A stretch of DNA of 47,135 bases. Origin: Mastigamoeba balamuthi (lineage: Eukaryota > Evosea > Mastigamoebida > Mastigamoebidae). The DNA lies in assembly GCA_902651635.1 (NCBI GenBank), contig CACRSC010000057.1, positions 196,510-243,644 of the forward strand, read 5' to 3'. The notes under the pieces were generated by a model. It saw only the letters and a list, made by a program, of their open reading frames with translations, was not told the DNA's origin and ran no database searches. A program made the translations under genes and the position numbers. Numbering within the stretch: the first letter of the stretch is position 1; every line of letters starts with the position of its first letter. Shown here piece by piece: positions 9,949-19,933 of the stretch.

Positions 9949-10032
9949 GACAGCTTGGCCGAGCGGTCTAAGGCGATTGACTCGAAATCAATTCTCCCAA
10001 CGGAGGCGTAGGTTCAAATCCTGCAGCTGTCG
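9949..10032 (+). tRNA. tRNA-Ser(CGA), copy 1
   Basis: An 84-nt cloverleaf. The acceptor stem GACAGCT/AGCTGTC is fully paired with discriminator G. The anticodon stem is ATTGA/TCAAT with loop CTCGAAA, giving anticodon CGA. A long type-II variable arm (TCTCCCAACGGAG) is typical of serine tRNAs, and the T-loop is TTCAAAT. No CCA is encoded and there is no intron. A TTTT run at 10037-10040 is the likely Pol III terminator. It is identical to the copies at 10761-10844 (opposite strand) and 16409-16492. It decodes UCG, a sensible codon for a GC-rich genome. Confidence 0.95.
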
Positions 10033-10760
10033 AATCTTTTCCATAGTTATGAAGTGGTTGTTTTCGCCCATCACAGGCTTTTTAAAAGGGCGTATCTTGC
10101 TTGCTTACGAGATAAGGAACATGAAAACATAGGAGCTGCCTGCTCTCATTGCTTCACGGGACTGCGTTCCTGCTGTTCCTCTTACTAGGCTACCTTGTCT
10201 GACTTTGTGCTTTCTTAACATTGCATAGTGTGTCAAGCCCAATTCTTCAGCCTCTGTAAACTAATGTGTTGTTTCATATTCTCTTACAAGTACCCTTGCG
10301 TAATGTTTATTCAATAAGAGCATTCGTTTAATTGATTTATCAGGTCATTTACTCATTATTGTATCATAAATTCCACTCTGTTTCACAAAAGTTTAAAGAC
10401 ATTTCTTTGTAGATATCATCATTGTATGTGATTTCTGAAATTTGCAAATCCAGAAAAAGAAAAAGCTCTTCTTTGTTTCTGTTCCCAGGCCTCTGCCATA
10501 GCTTTGACGAAAGGCATTGTGACTCATTCTTCAAACTGATTAGTCCTTCCTGTCTTTCATCATATCTATAACTGTTTGCAATGAATTCCAAGCACTAAGA
10601 TCTTATGGAAAGAGTTATCATCTTCGAGCTTTGGTGAGTACCCTTTCCATAGCTTCCAGATGCATCCCCCACCATCGGTCAGGAACAAAAGTGCTGTCTT
10701 CAATACACCTCAAACCCCTACCCAGGATTATAATAGCTTCGGTTTCAGGAAAAAATGATT
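10033..10760. other. AT-rich spacer between convergent tRNA-Ser copies
   Basis: About 730 nt, clearly more AT-rich than the flanking genes, bounded by the 3' ends of two identical tRNA-Ser genes in inverted orientation. A short minus-strand ORF at 10364-10591 (75 codons, Glu/Asn/Leu-rich) is present, but its codon use simply mirrors AT-rich DNA and it has no recognised motif. No terminal repeats of a transposon were seen apart from the tRNA genes themselves. Confidence 0.45.
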
Positions 10761-10844
10761 CGACAGCTGCAGGATTTGAACCTACGCCTCCGTTGGGAGA
10801 ATTGATTTCGAGTCAATCGCCTTAGACCGCTCGGCCAAGCTGTC
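10761..10844 (-). tRNA. tRNA-Ser(CGA), copy 2, inverted
   Basis: The sequence is identical to copies 1 and 3, with the same stems, CGA anticodon and long variable arm. On the minus strand it is followed by a TTTTTT run (A-run at 10751-10756 on the plus strand), the expected Pol III terminator. The sequence immediately 5' of the gene (ATGTAAAT before GACAG) is shared with copy 3, so flanking DNA was copied with the gene. It lies about 150 nt beyond the stop codon of RING-family member B. Confidence 0.95.
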
Positions 10845-10996
10845 ATTTACATATTCATTCAAGCTCGGAGAGTCTTCAGACGAGGGGAGTACAGATATGA
10901 TCTTCCGAACTCTTGATTGAGAAATCGTGCAGTATTTGATATAATGTTTTCGATTGACTCTGTACTTATTTTCCTAATGACATCATTGGTTCATTG

Positions 10997-12091
10997 TTAC
11001 GTGTACTGCAATTCTGACTGCATGTGCTCTGTCTCAGCAGTGGCTTCTGCATGCACATGCAGTGCATGTGCAAGCTCGTGGGATAGAGCGATCACTCTGT
11101 TCTTGGCCTCGACTGCCCTCGAGTGCTCCTTGTCGAGGACTGCACTGCACCGTGACATCTCCTTCTCGCACGCGCCGATCACCTCGCCCATCGCCCTGAT
11201 GCGGTTCAGTGTTGCACAGCGCCTCTGCTCGAGTTGGCGAAGGCTGCTCTGTGGTGATCGACCCTCGTCATCACGGTCGTTGCCATCTCCCGTGTCTTCC
11301 GTCTGCGGCCCTTCGTCATCTTCCTCTGCCTCGTGGCTCACCTGTGCCCGAGCAGCTGCGTGGAGAGAACCCTCTTCAGATGCGTGGCTGGTGTCATCTG
11401 CAGCTGCGCAGGTTCCCTGCAGTGGAGAGCACACGAGGTCCTATTCGTTGCTGAGTCAATTGAGAGGCACAGCAACGCAGGCGCACTATCCGCAATTCGC
11501 TGGCGTTACGTGGCATGCTCACACACAGGCTCTGTTGGCCGTGGTCACTGCTGGCTGTCGCAGCCGCGGTGGTGCCTGCTTTGTGGGCGGCCAAGACGTT
11601 GACGACGCTCTGCACGTCGGGATGCGCGACGACCCTCGCCGAGCTGCGGCAGAGGGCCAGGTATCTCCTGTACGCCCAGGGCGTCACTCTGGGGTCCCTC
11701 GCCATCTCCTCGATGGGCGGGTCGTAGACGTCGATCTCCGGCGCCTCGTGTCTACGAGCCCGCGACAAGAGGGCAAATCAGGCACGAAAAGGTCTGCGGT
11801 TGAGTGGGGACTGCACCCCTCGTAGACGCTGTCGCAGAGGAACTGCACGAGCCAGGCCCGCAAGGCCCCCGCTTCCCGGTTGTAGTTGGGCTTGTCCCTC
11901 ACCGCAGTGAAGAGCGACCACGCACGGTCCGCGCAGGCCTGGCGGACGCTGGGGCTCTCGGGGCAGCGCAGCGCCCTGTGCAGCCACTGGCACGTGTCCT
12001 CGAAGATGACGCGCCGGTAGCGCGTCTGGTAGTTCAGGTACTTGTGGTGGGACCGCGAGCCCGTCGGGCTTTCCTTGGCTGGAGTCTGCAT
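10997..12091 (-). CDS. RING-family member B, RING-less (exons 11817-12091, 11523-11751, 10997-11440)
   Basis: The spliced product is 315 residues. Exon 1 carries the N-terminal helical block (YRRVIFEDTCQWLHRALR ... AWLVQFLCDSVYEG). Exon 2 carries HEAPEIDVYDPPIEEMARD and ends at a phase-0 donor (GTGAGC). Exon 3 carries an acidic linker (SHEAEEDDEGPQTEDTGDG) and the coiled coil (GEVIGACEKEMSRCSAVL). Intron 2 (11441-11522) contains CTCAATTGACTCAG. Exon 2 is 229 nt, the same length as in member H at 41322. The protein stops at TAA directly after the coiled coil, so the RING and C-terminal finger are missing. The coiled coil is closest to that of member F at 37419, which retains both fingers. It may act as a partner or competitor of full-length members, or be a 3'-truncated copy. 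Confidence 0.6.
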
Positions 12092-12260
12092 TCTGCCTGT
12101 GGGCGCAAAAGGGCGCGAAAACAACTGAATTGGATATTGCAAATCAGATCAATTGAGAGGAATCACAAAGACCACAATCAGACTTGCCCGGGCAAGACAA
12201 CAACATCGCGGGGAACATGCAGTTGGAATCGTTGAAACAATGAGACAGGAACAGTGCGTA

Positions 12261-13924
12261 TCAATAGGAATCCGTCATCGGCCTCTCATGCAAGCCCGAC
12301 AGCCGCACAGCCCTGAAGTGGAAGGGGATGGCGCCGCAGAGGGAGCAGTAGAGCTGGGCGCAGCGGGGGTTGGTGCACCGCGCTGCCCCCGTCGCGTAGC
12401 ACGACAGCCCGTGGGCGCTGAACGCTGGGCACCTGGGGCACCTGCTCAGCCTCGCCCTCTGCCCTCCCGCCCGCTCGGCCCTCGCTGCCACAAAGTCCCC
12501 AAACGTCACCTGCTGCCTCGCCACCCTCTCCGCAACCTCTCGCAGCCATCCCTCTCTCGGCTCTGCCCTGCCCACGTCGGCAGCATTGCCCGTGCCTGTG
12601 AGGGCGAGGGCCAGGGGGTCGACCATCGCGTTGGCCACTGGCGGCACTGCCGCTGCCACCGCAGCGTCCACACACACACCTTGCGCCGGGGGACTGTGTG
12701 CAGCGCAGCCGGGGCACAGGAGAGGCGCGCCGGAGGACACAGCGCAGTGCAAGGCGGCAGGGAGCGTCGAGCGGAGGCAGTCGAGGCAGCACAGGTGCCC
12801 GCAGCACAGCGTCAGCCGCCGCATTGCCCCGATCTCTCGAGGGCTCCCACAGGCCACACACTGAGCCAGTTGCTTCTGCTCCATGGGTCGAATTGCCTGC
12901 TCGGCGTGTTGGACTTCGTCGTCGGACTCTGCGTGCTCCGCGGTGCTGTCGACGAGGTGTGCGCAGGCGACCAGCACATCGTTTTTTGACCCCACTGTGC
13001 CCAGAACTGCGCAGTCGAGGGCCGCACTGCACCTCTTCAGTGTGGTCTGGCACTCCCTGATGATGCTCTCGCAGGTGCGCGTACTCTCGCGTGCTACGCG
13101 ACTCCTCTGCGTGAGCCCCTGTGCGCTCTGGGGGCTCCACAACCCCTGGCGTTCCTCGACGTCCTCTGCCACCGCTGCCTCCCCAGCCCTCTGCCCCTCG
13201 TCCACGCCTCTCACGTCGCGCACTTCTACATCGTCCGCCCACCGAGGCGCCTCGTTCAGGTGCGAGCGAGATGAGTTCCAGAGGCTGCGGGCCACGGGGG
13301 CTGTTGTGCCTCCCGACCTAATTCCATCCGTCTCAGTGCGTACTGTGGGCTCAACGGCAGCCTCGGCGTCGCGCTCCACTCGCTGTGTGTCCCCGAGCGA
13401 TGCTCTGCGACTCGTCGTGCGCGAGGTCCAGGAGGGCACAGTCTCCACGTCGGGTGCCGCCACAACGTCGTCGGCTCTGCGGCACTCGTCGAGAAACCTC
13501 TGGTACTTCGCACATGTCATGAGAGGATCCGTCGCCAGGTCCTCGATCGGCGGGTCCTCCACGTCGATCGCCGGCGCCGCGTGTCTGAGGTGCCCAGAAC
13601 AGCTCAACTAAGTTTGGCGCCAATTGAATTCGGGAGCTCAAATTGCGACCCCCGCAAAGGAGCTGCGGACCTCACGTAGACGTGTTCGCAGAGGAACTGC
13701 ACGAGCCAGCGCCTGTACGCCCCGGGGGCGGTGTTCAGGTTGCCTGCGCTCCTGTTGCGCGTGAGCTTGCAGAGGGACCACGCGCGGGCCTGCAGGGAGC
13801 TCTGGTCGCCCGAGGAGCGAAGCACTCTGTGCAGCCAGCGGCACGTGTCCGCGAAGACCACCTGGCGCATCTGCGTCATGCGCTGGTGCACCGCGTGCTG
13901 GCGCCGCGCACCCTTCTTCTCCAT
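12261..13924 (-). CDS. RING-family member C, full-length (exons 13671-13924, 12261-13584)
   Basis: The product is 525 residues. Exon 1 encodes the helical block (VVFADTCRWLHRVLRSSG ... RWLVQFLCEHVYVR). Exon 2 starts HAAPAIDVEDPPIEDLATD, then has a long charged linker, a coiled coil, a C3HC4 RING (CVAC ... CCGHLCCLDC ... CPGC) and the C-terminal Cys/His finger (CPRC ... GLSC ... CTNPRC ... YCSLC). Intron 13585-13670 uses donor GTCCGC and acceptor CCTCAG. Unlike A, B, D and H it has no second intron. The extreme C-terminus differs from other members: after FHF it reads RAVRLSGLHERPM, so the usual last Cys (FGLPC) is replaced. It probably functions as a ubiquitin ligase; the ligase role is inferred from the RING only. 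Confidence 0.68.
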
Positions 13925-14271
13925 GCCCCACTCGCTTTATCCTCGCAGTTGGCGCCTCTGGCGAGTAATTGTGAACTGGAGGGCTGAGGACCTGCAACAC
14001 GAATCAGCGCAGCGGGCAACGCACTCGGAAGGGCTGACAACCAGTGCTGTGAGGATATTTCTGTGCTTTCAATGTGGGTGGGTGAGGCCGTGTGCACGAG
14101 GGCAGATGAAACGGTGGTCGACAGAAGACCACAGGCGATCCACATAAGAGGCGCAACACTGCGAACTCTATGACCCAACACGAGAAATTCATTAGCCTAA
14201 CAGCGCTCTCATACGACCTTGGAGTCCTCAATTCCGCCTAATAACTAGGAGCCCACAGGCTGCCAGTTCAG
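13925..14271. other. Intergenic region between members C and D
   Basis: No gene recognised. It contains the start-side flank of member C and the 3' flank of member D, with mixed composition and no long frame. Confidence 0.4.
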
Positions 14272-15939
14272 TCAATTGTTCATGTTGGCGGAGCTGATGC
14301 TCGAGGGGCAGGGGAGGCCGAAGTGGAAGGGGAAGGCGCCACAGCGGGAGCAGTAGAGCTGTGCGCAGCGGGGGTTGGTGCACCGCGCTGCCCCCGTCGC
14401 GTAGCACGACAGCCCGTGGGCGCTGAACGCTGGGCACCTGGGGTACCTGCTCAGCCTCGCCCTCTGCCCTTCCGCCACCCTCGCTGCCACAAAGTCCCCG
14501 AACGTCAGCTGCTGCCTCGCCACCCTCTCCACCACCTCTCGCTCCCTTTCCTCTCCGCACTCTGCCCTGCCCACGTCGGCAGTGTTGCTCGTGCCAGTGA
14601 TTGCGAGGGCCAGGGGGTCGACCATCGCGTGGGCCTCTGGAGGCACTGCCGCTGCCACCGCCTCGTCCACACGCACGCCTGGCGCCGGAGGACTGTGGGT
14701 AGTGCAGCCGGGGCACACGAGGGGCGCGTCCGAGTCCACGGCGATGCGCAGTGTGGCGATCAGGGACGACCGGAAGCAGTCGAGGCATCACAGGTGCCCG
14801 CAGCACAGCGTCAGCCGCCGCATCGTGCCGAGCTCGCGAGGAAGCCCACAGGCCACGCACTCAGGCTGCTGCTCCTCCTGCTCCTCTCTGTTCAACGCCG
14901 ACGGCATGTGCTTCTCGGCGTTGGCGTCGTCGCGGCCTCTGATTGTGCCGCTGAGGTGCTCCGTCGCAGCGAGCAGTTTGCTCTTGGCCTCGGCTGCGCC
15001 CGCGACGGCGGCATCGATCACTGCGCAGCACCACGACAACGATGCCTCGCACTCGCCGATAGTGTCCTCGCACGCGCGGGCTCGCTCGACCGCTCTGTTG
15101 TACGCCTGCGTGTCGACCGTGTCTGACAGCTTCCCGCCGATGACGACGCGCTCGCCCGCTCTGCTCGCCTCGTCGCTGCCGAGTGCCGCTGCCTCGCCTT
15201 CTGAAGACGCCTTCCCCTCTGCACGTGCGCCCTCGGTGCTGGTCCCAGCGTCTGAGGGCTGAGGCTGAGGGCTCTCGGAAACCTACAGAGCTCGGAGGTC
15301 AATTGATTGTATTGTGCGCAGTTTGTGAGGTGCACTTGGCTCTCGGTGACTTGGGGCTGAGGCGGTGCGGGTATCTCGTCGGCGACGGCCGAGCTGTCGC
15401 GGGGGCTCGGGTCGCGGGACCTCTTGCGCGTGGGGGCTGCGCGGGGTGCGCGCAAGCTCGCGATGACAGCCTCGATGTCGGGGAACTCGGGGACACTCGC
15501 TGTGCGGCGGCAGCGCGCCAGAAAGACCTTGTACATCTCGGGCGTCAGCCTGGGGTTGCGCACCATGGACACGATGGGCGGGTCGTGCACGTCGATAGCA
15601 GGCGCCTCAGGTCTGAGAGGCCCGCGCATGATGAGCGCAAGAGCAATCGAATTGAGAAAAATCGATTGAATTTCACCCCTCGTAGATGCGTGCGCAGAGG
15701 AGCTGCACGAGCCAGCCCCTGAAGGCCCCCACGCCGACGCTTAAGCCTGGTGGCCTCTCCTCCGCCTTGAGGAGGTCGCGCGCGCGGGCCTGCGTGGCGC
15801 GCTGGTCCCACGGAGAGCACAGCGCAGAGTGCAGCCACCGGCACGTGTCCTCAAAGACTGCCTCGCGGAACCGCGAAAAAAGCAGTGCAGTTGGAGTCGT
15901 TGCCTGTTGCCTGTCGTGGTCCTCGTTCCTCACCTGCAT
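14272..15939 (-). pseudogene. RING-family member D, nonsense codon in the RING (exons 15677-15939, 15336-15612, 14272-15282)
   Basis: All family blocks are present and splice correctly. The exon 1 block ends ARIYEG, exon 2 starts PEAPAIDVHDPPI, and exon 3 holds a linker, coiled coil, RING and C-terminal finger. Intron 1 is 64 nt; intron 2 (15283-15335) has AATCAATTGACC. The RING contains an in-frame TGA at 14788-14790, where every other copy has TGC (CGHL-stop-CLDC). Downstream the same frame stays open to 14272. A second lesion changes the first Cys of the C-terminal CPRC motif to Tyr (SRYPRC). Restoring neither is needed for expression of a truncated coiled-coil form, which would resemble members A and B, but two hits in zinc sites point to loss of function. 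Confidence 0.7.
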
Positions 15940-16408
15940 CCTCTCAGCTCCAAACTCCGTGAGTCCTACACGGAGATCAAAGAGCCAACTGAAAGATACT
16001 TATGCGAAATCTGGCAAACCACATCAAGTGACAAGTGCGTGGTTGTGTCTTGTTTCACTAAACACCGTTCTTTAGACACTCTATGTCACATTCATAGTGC
16101 AATCGCATCTGCTCTTCCCATTTCCAAAAAATTGCTCCCCTGGTTCGGAAGGGTTTATCCCTCATTGGTAGTGGAAGGGTGATAAAATCTATTCAATTCT
16201 ATCCCATTTCCAAACCTTGATAAGAACGAGAGCCATCCACACGCGTAACCATACTTGTCACGGACAACAGTGTGATAGAATTGGACTGTGCAAATTCATT
16301 CTACAACATATTGTTATCTCAGTCAGCTCAAAATGTTGCTTATTTATGTTGTGTATGGACAGTCATCGTGCATCATTACGGATTAGAAGTCGGAGAGCGA
16401 ATGTAAAT
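15940..16408. other. AT-rich intergenic region before tRNA-Ser copy 3
   Basis: No coding region supported. The composition shifts to AT-rich from about 15990 to the tRNA, like the spacer beside the other tRNA-Ser genes. Positions 15940-15970 are the 5' flank of member D. Confidence 0.4.
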
Positions 16409-16492
16409 GACAGCTTGGCCGAGCGGTCTAAGGCGATTGACTCGAAATCAATTCTCCCAACGGAGGCGTAGGTTCAAATCCTGCAGCTGTCG
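16409..16492 (+). tRNA. tRNA-Ser(CGA), copy 3
   Basis: It is identical over 84 nt to copies 1 and 2 (CGA anticodon, type-II variable arm). It is followed by TTTTT at about 16498, the Pol III terminator. It is preceded by ATGTAAAT, as in copy 2. It lies about 200 nt upstream of the kelch gene on the same strand. Confidence 0.95.
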
Positions 16493-16691
16493 AATAATTT
16501 TTGTATCCGTGCCCTACCTGCCTTAACTGGTACAGAGCAAGGCCCTGCAGCTTATGCACTTAAATCATCTTATGGATTTATGGAATTGTGAGACCCGCCC
16601 ATGATCACCTCGTTCATAACTAGTCCGTGATCTTTGTGGTTGTATCTGGGGATATTGATATAAGTTGATTTGTTCCTTTTCAGCAGGGGAT

Positions 16692-17819
16692 ATGGACTCG
16701 CGCACCGAGCTGGAGGCAGACCCTGTGGGCATCCAGAGAGATGTGGAGGGAACAGGATGCGTGGACACACTGCTGCTGGGAACGCACAGGCGGCTGGGCG
16801 AGCACAGCCCAGTGTCCATGCTCTCTGAGTACCTGCTCAGAGACATCTGCAGGTCCCTGGCTGAAACCATCGTCATTGTAGATGGCCTCGGCGGGGTACG
16901 TGAAGGAAAGCAAAGGACCTCACTGCCTCCTGTGTACGCAGCCACTGCTGCACGGTCCCCCGAGCAGTGGCAGTGGAAGACAGCCATCTGCCACCCCTCG
17001 GTTGCCTCCCACAGTGGGTTCCTGCACGGCACAGCAGCGGCACAATGGCAGGCAGGGCGTGTGCTCTCCTGCGGTGGCCTCTTCGACCTGAACCACCCAA
17101 ACTACGTGCCCTCGCGGGTGTTCGATGCTGCAGAGGGCTCGTGGTGCACTGTGCCGACGCTGCAGATCATGTACCACACCGCCTTGAACCATCGTGGTGA
17201 CTACTGGGTGCTCGGGGGCCGCTTCTGGGATTGGCCCCATGGGGCCAGTGCGCTGTCGCAGGACGGCTCGCAGTGGATCACCAGCAGCGCATTCCTTCCA
17301 GGACACCTCAATTCAGCCTGCTCGTGCAGGAGCTCCCTGTGGGCTCTGGTCGAAGCGAACCATCCCCGCGGTGACTCGCTGGTCCGCTGGGACCCTCGAG
17401 AGCGCAGCTGGGAGACAGTCGACCACGATGGCCTGCGGTTTGGCGGTGTTGTGTGCGCGGGCATGGTGGGCTGCGGCGACTGCGTCTTCAGCGTGGGCGG
17501 CTACCGCAGGTACACGGGAGCCCCAAGCGAGGGCATCACCTCGCGGTGCCAGAGGCTCGACGTGCGTATGCCCAGCAGGTGGGTGGAGATTGCACCTCTG
17601 AGCAAGCCCCGGGCCAGCTGCGGTGTCGTGTGCCTCGAGGGCAGGCAGTGCCTCGTGGCCCTCGGGGGTCTCGATGGCGATGACTGGAGTGAGTCCACAT
17701 GCAACGCCGAGCTCTACGTGCCGGCAGTGGACCGGTGGACTGAGCTGCCACACCTGCCGTTCTGCTGCCCGCATGCCGCAAACCACTCTGTCGCTCTTCA
17801 GACAAACGCCTGCATGTGA
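16692..17819 (+). CDS. Kelch-repeat protein
   Basis: 375 residues from the first ATG after a likely 5' intron end (AAGTTGATTTGTTCCTTTTCAG at 16660-16681). The N-terminal 100 residues include LLGTHRRLGEHSPVSMLSE and LLRDICRSL, which look like a short helical F-box-like or recruitment segment. Residues 110-370 contain kelch-type blades with Gly-Gly pairs followed by aromatic positions: SCGGLFD, VLGGRFWDW, FSVGGYRRYTG and VALGGLDGDDW, plus W-containing ends (RSWETV, SRWVEIAPL, DRWTELPHLPF). Four to five blades are visible, fewer than the usual six, so one may be degenerate. Kelch propellers bind partner proteins, often as substrate adaptors of cullin ligases; that role here is inference. No intron is seen inside. 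Confidence 0.7.
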   Translation: MDSRTELEADPVGIQRDVEGTGCVDTLLLGTHRRLGEHSPVSMLSEYLLRDICRSLAETIVIVDGLGGVREGKQRTSLPPVYAATAARSPEQWQWKTAICHPSVASHSGFLHGTAAAQWQAGRVLSCGGLFDLNHPNYVPSRVFDAAEGSWCTVPTLQIMYHTALNHRGDYWVLGGRFWDWPHGASALSQDGSQWITSSAFLPGHLNSACSCRSSLWALVEANHPRGDSLVRWDPRERSWETVDHDGLRFGGVVCAGMVGCGDCVFSVGGYRRYTGAPSEGITSRCQRLDVRMPSRWVEIAPLSKPRASCGVVCLEGRQCLVALGGLDGDDWSESTCNAELYVPAVDRWTELPHLPFCCPHAANHSVALQTNACM

Positions 17820-18052
17820 ACTTCTTTCCAGTCGATCAAACGCCCTCAGTTTCTCGATTAAACTCGGTCTCTACGTGCGCCCCTCAACCTGGTTGGCAGT
17901 CTGCATTCTGCTCGCGGTGTGTTGGTTCCCACGCAACTCAATCCGGAGAACAATGGAACTAAGAGCACTGGTGAGCCCTGCGTGTTCTGTTGGCCAGCGT
18001 AAGAGGGGTGACACCACCCTTCAGCCCCGAACCTTAGCGGGCTGTCGGCCTC

Positions 18053-19687
18053 CTAGGTGTGCGAGGCTGGGCAGGGGAGGCCGAAGTGGAAGGGGAAGGC
18101 GCCGCAGCGGGAGCAGTAGAGCTGTGCGCAGCGGGGGTTGGTGCACCGCGCTGCCCCCGTCGCGTAGCACGACAGCCCGTGGGCGCTGAACGCTGGGCAC
18201 CTGGGGCACCTGCTCAGCCTCGCCCTCCGCCCTCCCGTCGCCCTCGCCGCCACTCAGTCCCCGAACGTCACCTGCTGCCCCGCCACCCCCTCCACAGGCA
18301 AGGGCCACCGGGTCGACCATCCCTCTGGCCCCGGGGGGCACCGCAGCCGCGAAGTTGCGGTCCGCGTCCGCTGTGAACCCCGGCGGGGCTCCCGGGCGCT
18401 CTGCGCAGGCGGGGCACATGACGGGGACGTCCGCGGCCCTGGCGCAGTAGAGCGCCGACGCGAGGGCCGACGGGAGGCAGTCGGCGCAGCTCAGGTGCGC
18501 GCAGAGCAGCGTCAGCCGCCGCATCGTCGCCCGCGGACGCCTCTGGCCGCAGAACACGCAGCGCTCCGTCTGCGCCCTCTCGGCCTCGCGCAGCTCCTGC
18601 TCGACGCGCGCCGCCACCACCAGCGCGTCCGCGCGCGTGCGGGCCGCGTCTGCGAGCCTCGCAGCGGCGCCGAGCAGCTCCGTCTTGGCCTCGACGATGA
18701 CGGCGACCTCCCTCTCCAGCGCCGCGCTGTACTCCGCCACCCGCGCCTCCCACTGGGCTGTCGCCGCTGCGGACTCGCGCGCGCGCTGCAGCGCTGCGCT
18801 GTGCCCCTGCGCCAGCGCCTCGGCGCTCAGCTCCGCGGGGTTTGCGTCGTCTGCGACGTCCATGGGCTCAGAGCTGCGCTGCTGGAAGTCCGCAGTCCCG
18901 GTGGGGGGCTCGGAGCGCTCAGCGGGTCTCGTGGGATGCTCCGTCATGGCCTCTGGTGTGTCGCCTGCGGACTCGGCTGCTCCGCGGATTGTTTGCTTTT
19001 GTGGGTCCGCTGATTTGCTGTCTTGTATCTGCGGCTCAATTGATTTCTGCTCCTCTTCTGGCGTTCCGGGGTACTCGGACACCTCGTCGTCAGCGTCGGT
19101 GAGGGGCGACCAAGGAGGAGCGGCCTCCTCTGGTGCGCTGGCGCTGCTCCAGCGGCTGCGGCTGAGGCCCCGAGTGCGCGTGATGCGCGTGATGTGCGCC
19201 ATTGCAGCCCAGCGGACGAGGTGCCACAGCTCGGGGAACTGCTCCACGCGCTCTGCCCGCCTGCTCTCGGCGAGGTACTGCCGGTAGAGCCCCGGCCACA
19301 CCCTGCGGTCCCGCGCCAGCGCCTCGATCGGCGGGTCGAACACGTCGATCGCCGGCGCCTCGCAGCTGCGCAGCGCTCTCCCCGCGGATTAAATTCAATT
19401 GGCGCGAAAAAAGAAGCAAACAAGTGCTGATGGGAGCGAGCACGGCACCCGACATAGACGTGCGCGCAGAGGAACCGCACGACGCAGAGCCGGTACTCGC
19501 CGGGACGCGTGCTGGTGTGCTGTGTTGCTCTGCGGGTGGAGCGGAAGAGCTGGTGCGCGAGGGACTACAGGGCGGCCTGGTCGCCCGCGGAGCGCAGGGC
19601 CGAGTGCAGCCAGCAGCAGGCGTCGGCGAAGACGACCCCGCGGAACAGGGACATCCGCGTCCGCACCCGTGCGCGCTCCTTCTCCAT
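18053..19687 (-). pseudogene. RING-family member E, multiply disrupted (exon 1 19449-19687, exon 2 from 19365)
   Basis: Exon 1 (MEKERARVRTRMSLFRGVVF ...) has an in-frame TAG at 19565-19567 where relatives have a Gln codon. Exon 2 keeps GCEAPAIDVFDPPIEALARD, a long linker, a coiled coil and a divergent but complete RING (CVFC ... CAHLSCADC ... CPAC). After MVDPVALA the spacer is shortened and the frame shifts. The finger block, in another frame, is preceded by TGA in VTFGD-stop-VAARA. The C-terminal finger itself is intact and almost identical in DNA to other copies. A 54-nt in-frame intron (donor GTGTCC, motif ATCAATTGAGCC, acceptor CCGCAG) probably lies near 19030-19085. Exon 1 is repeated at 20971-21188 by an assembly artefact. 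Confidence 0.72.
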
Positions 19688-19933
19688 GCGGAGCGCCGCC
19701 GCCGAGCGCAGGCCTCACTGCGAAGCGGAGCAGAAGTAATGCGGGGCAAAGAAGATCGGCGACCACAATCGCCACGTCATCGCTCGCCAAGCGTGGAGAC
19801 GTCACAGCAAAGAGGACCTCGAGCAACGGCCCTGCAGACCGATCACAAAACGCGTCTCTGTGCATCCATTTTGTTGCCTCGCACGCACTACGGCGGCACT
19901 GCGGCGGAGCGCGCGCTCACGGGGGTGGAGGGG

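Noticed and set aside
9970-10010. CAATTGATT-type motif inside tRNA-Ser as evidence of an intron
   Set aside because: The bases form the perfectly paired anticodon stem of a canonical tRNA.
14788-14790. TGA as selenocysteine in member D, since it replaces a Cys codon
   Set aside because: The position is the non-ligand Cys of the CC pair, no SECIS-like hairpin was evident, a second zinc ligand is also lost, and TGA ends several genes here. A nonsense mutation is simpler.
19565-19567. TAG read as Gln (altered genetic code) because relatives have CAG at this place
   Set aside because: TAG terminates members H and I, the receptor kinase and three membrane-protein copies at the expected lengths, and member E has other lesions.
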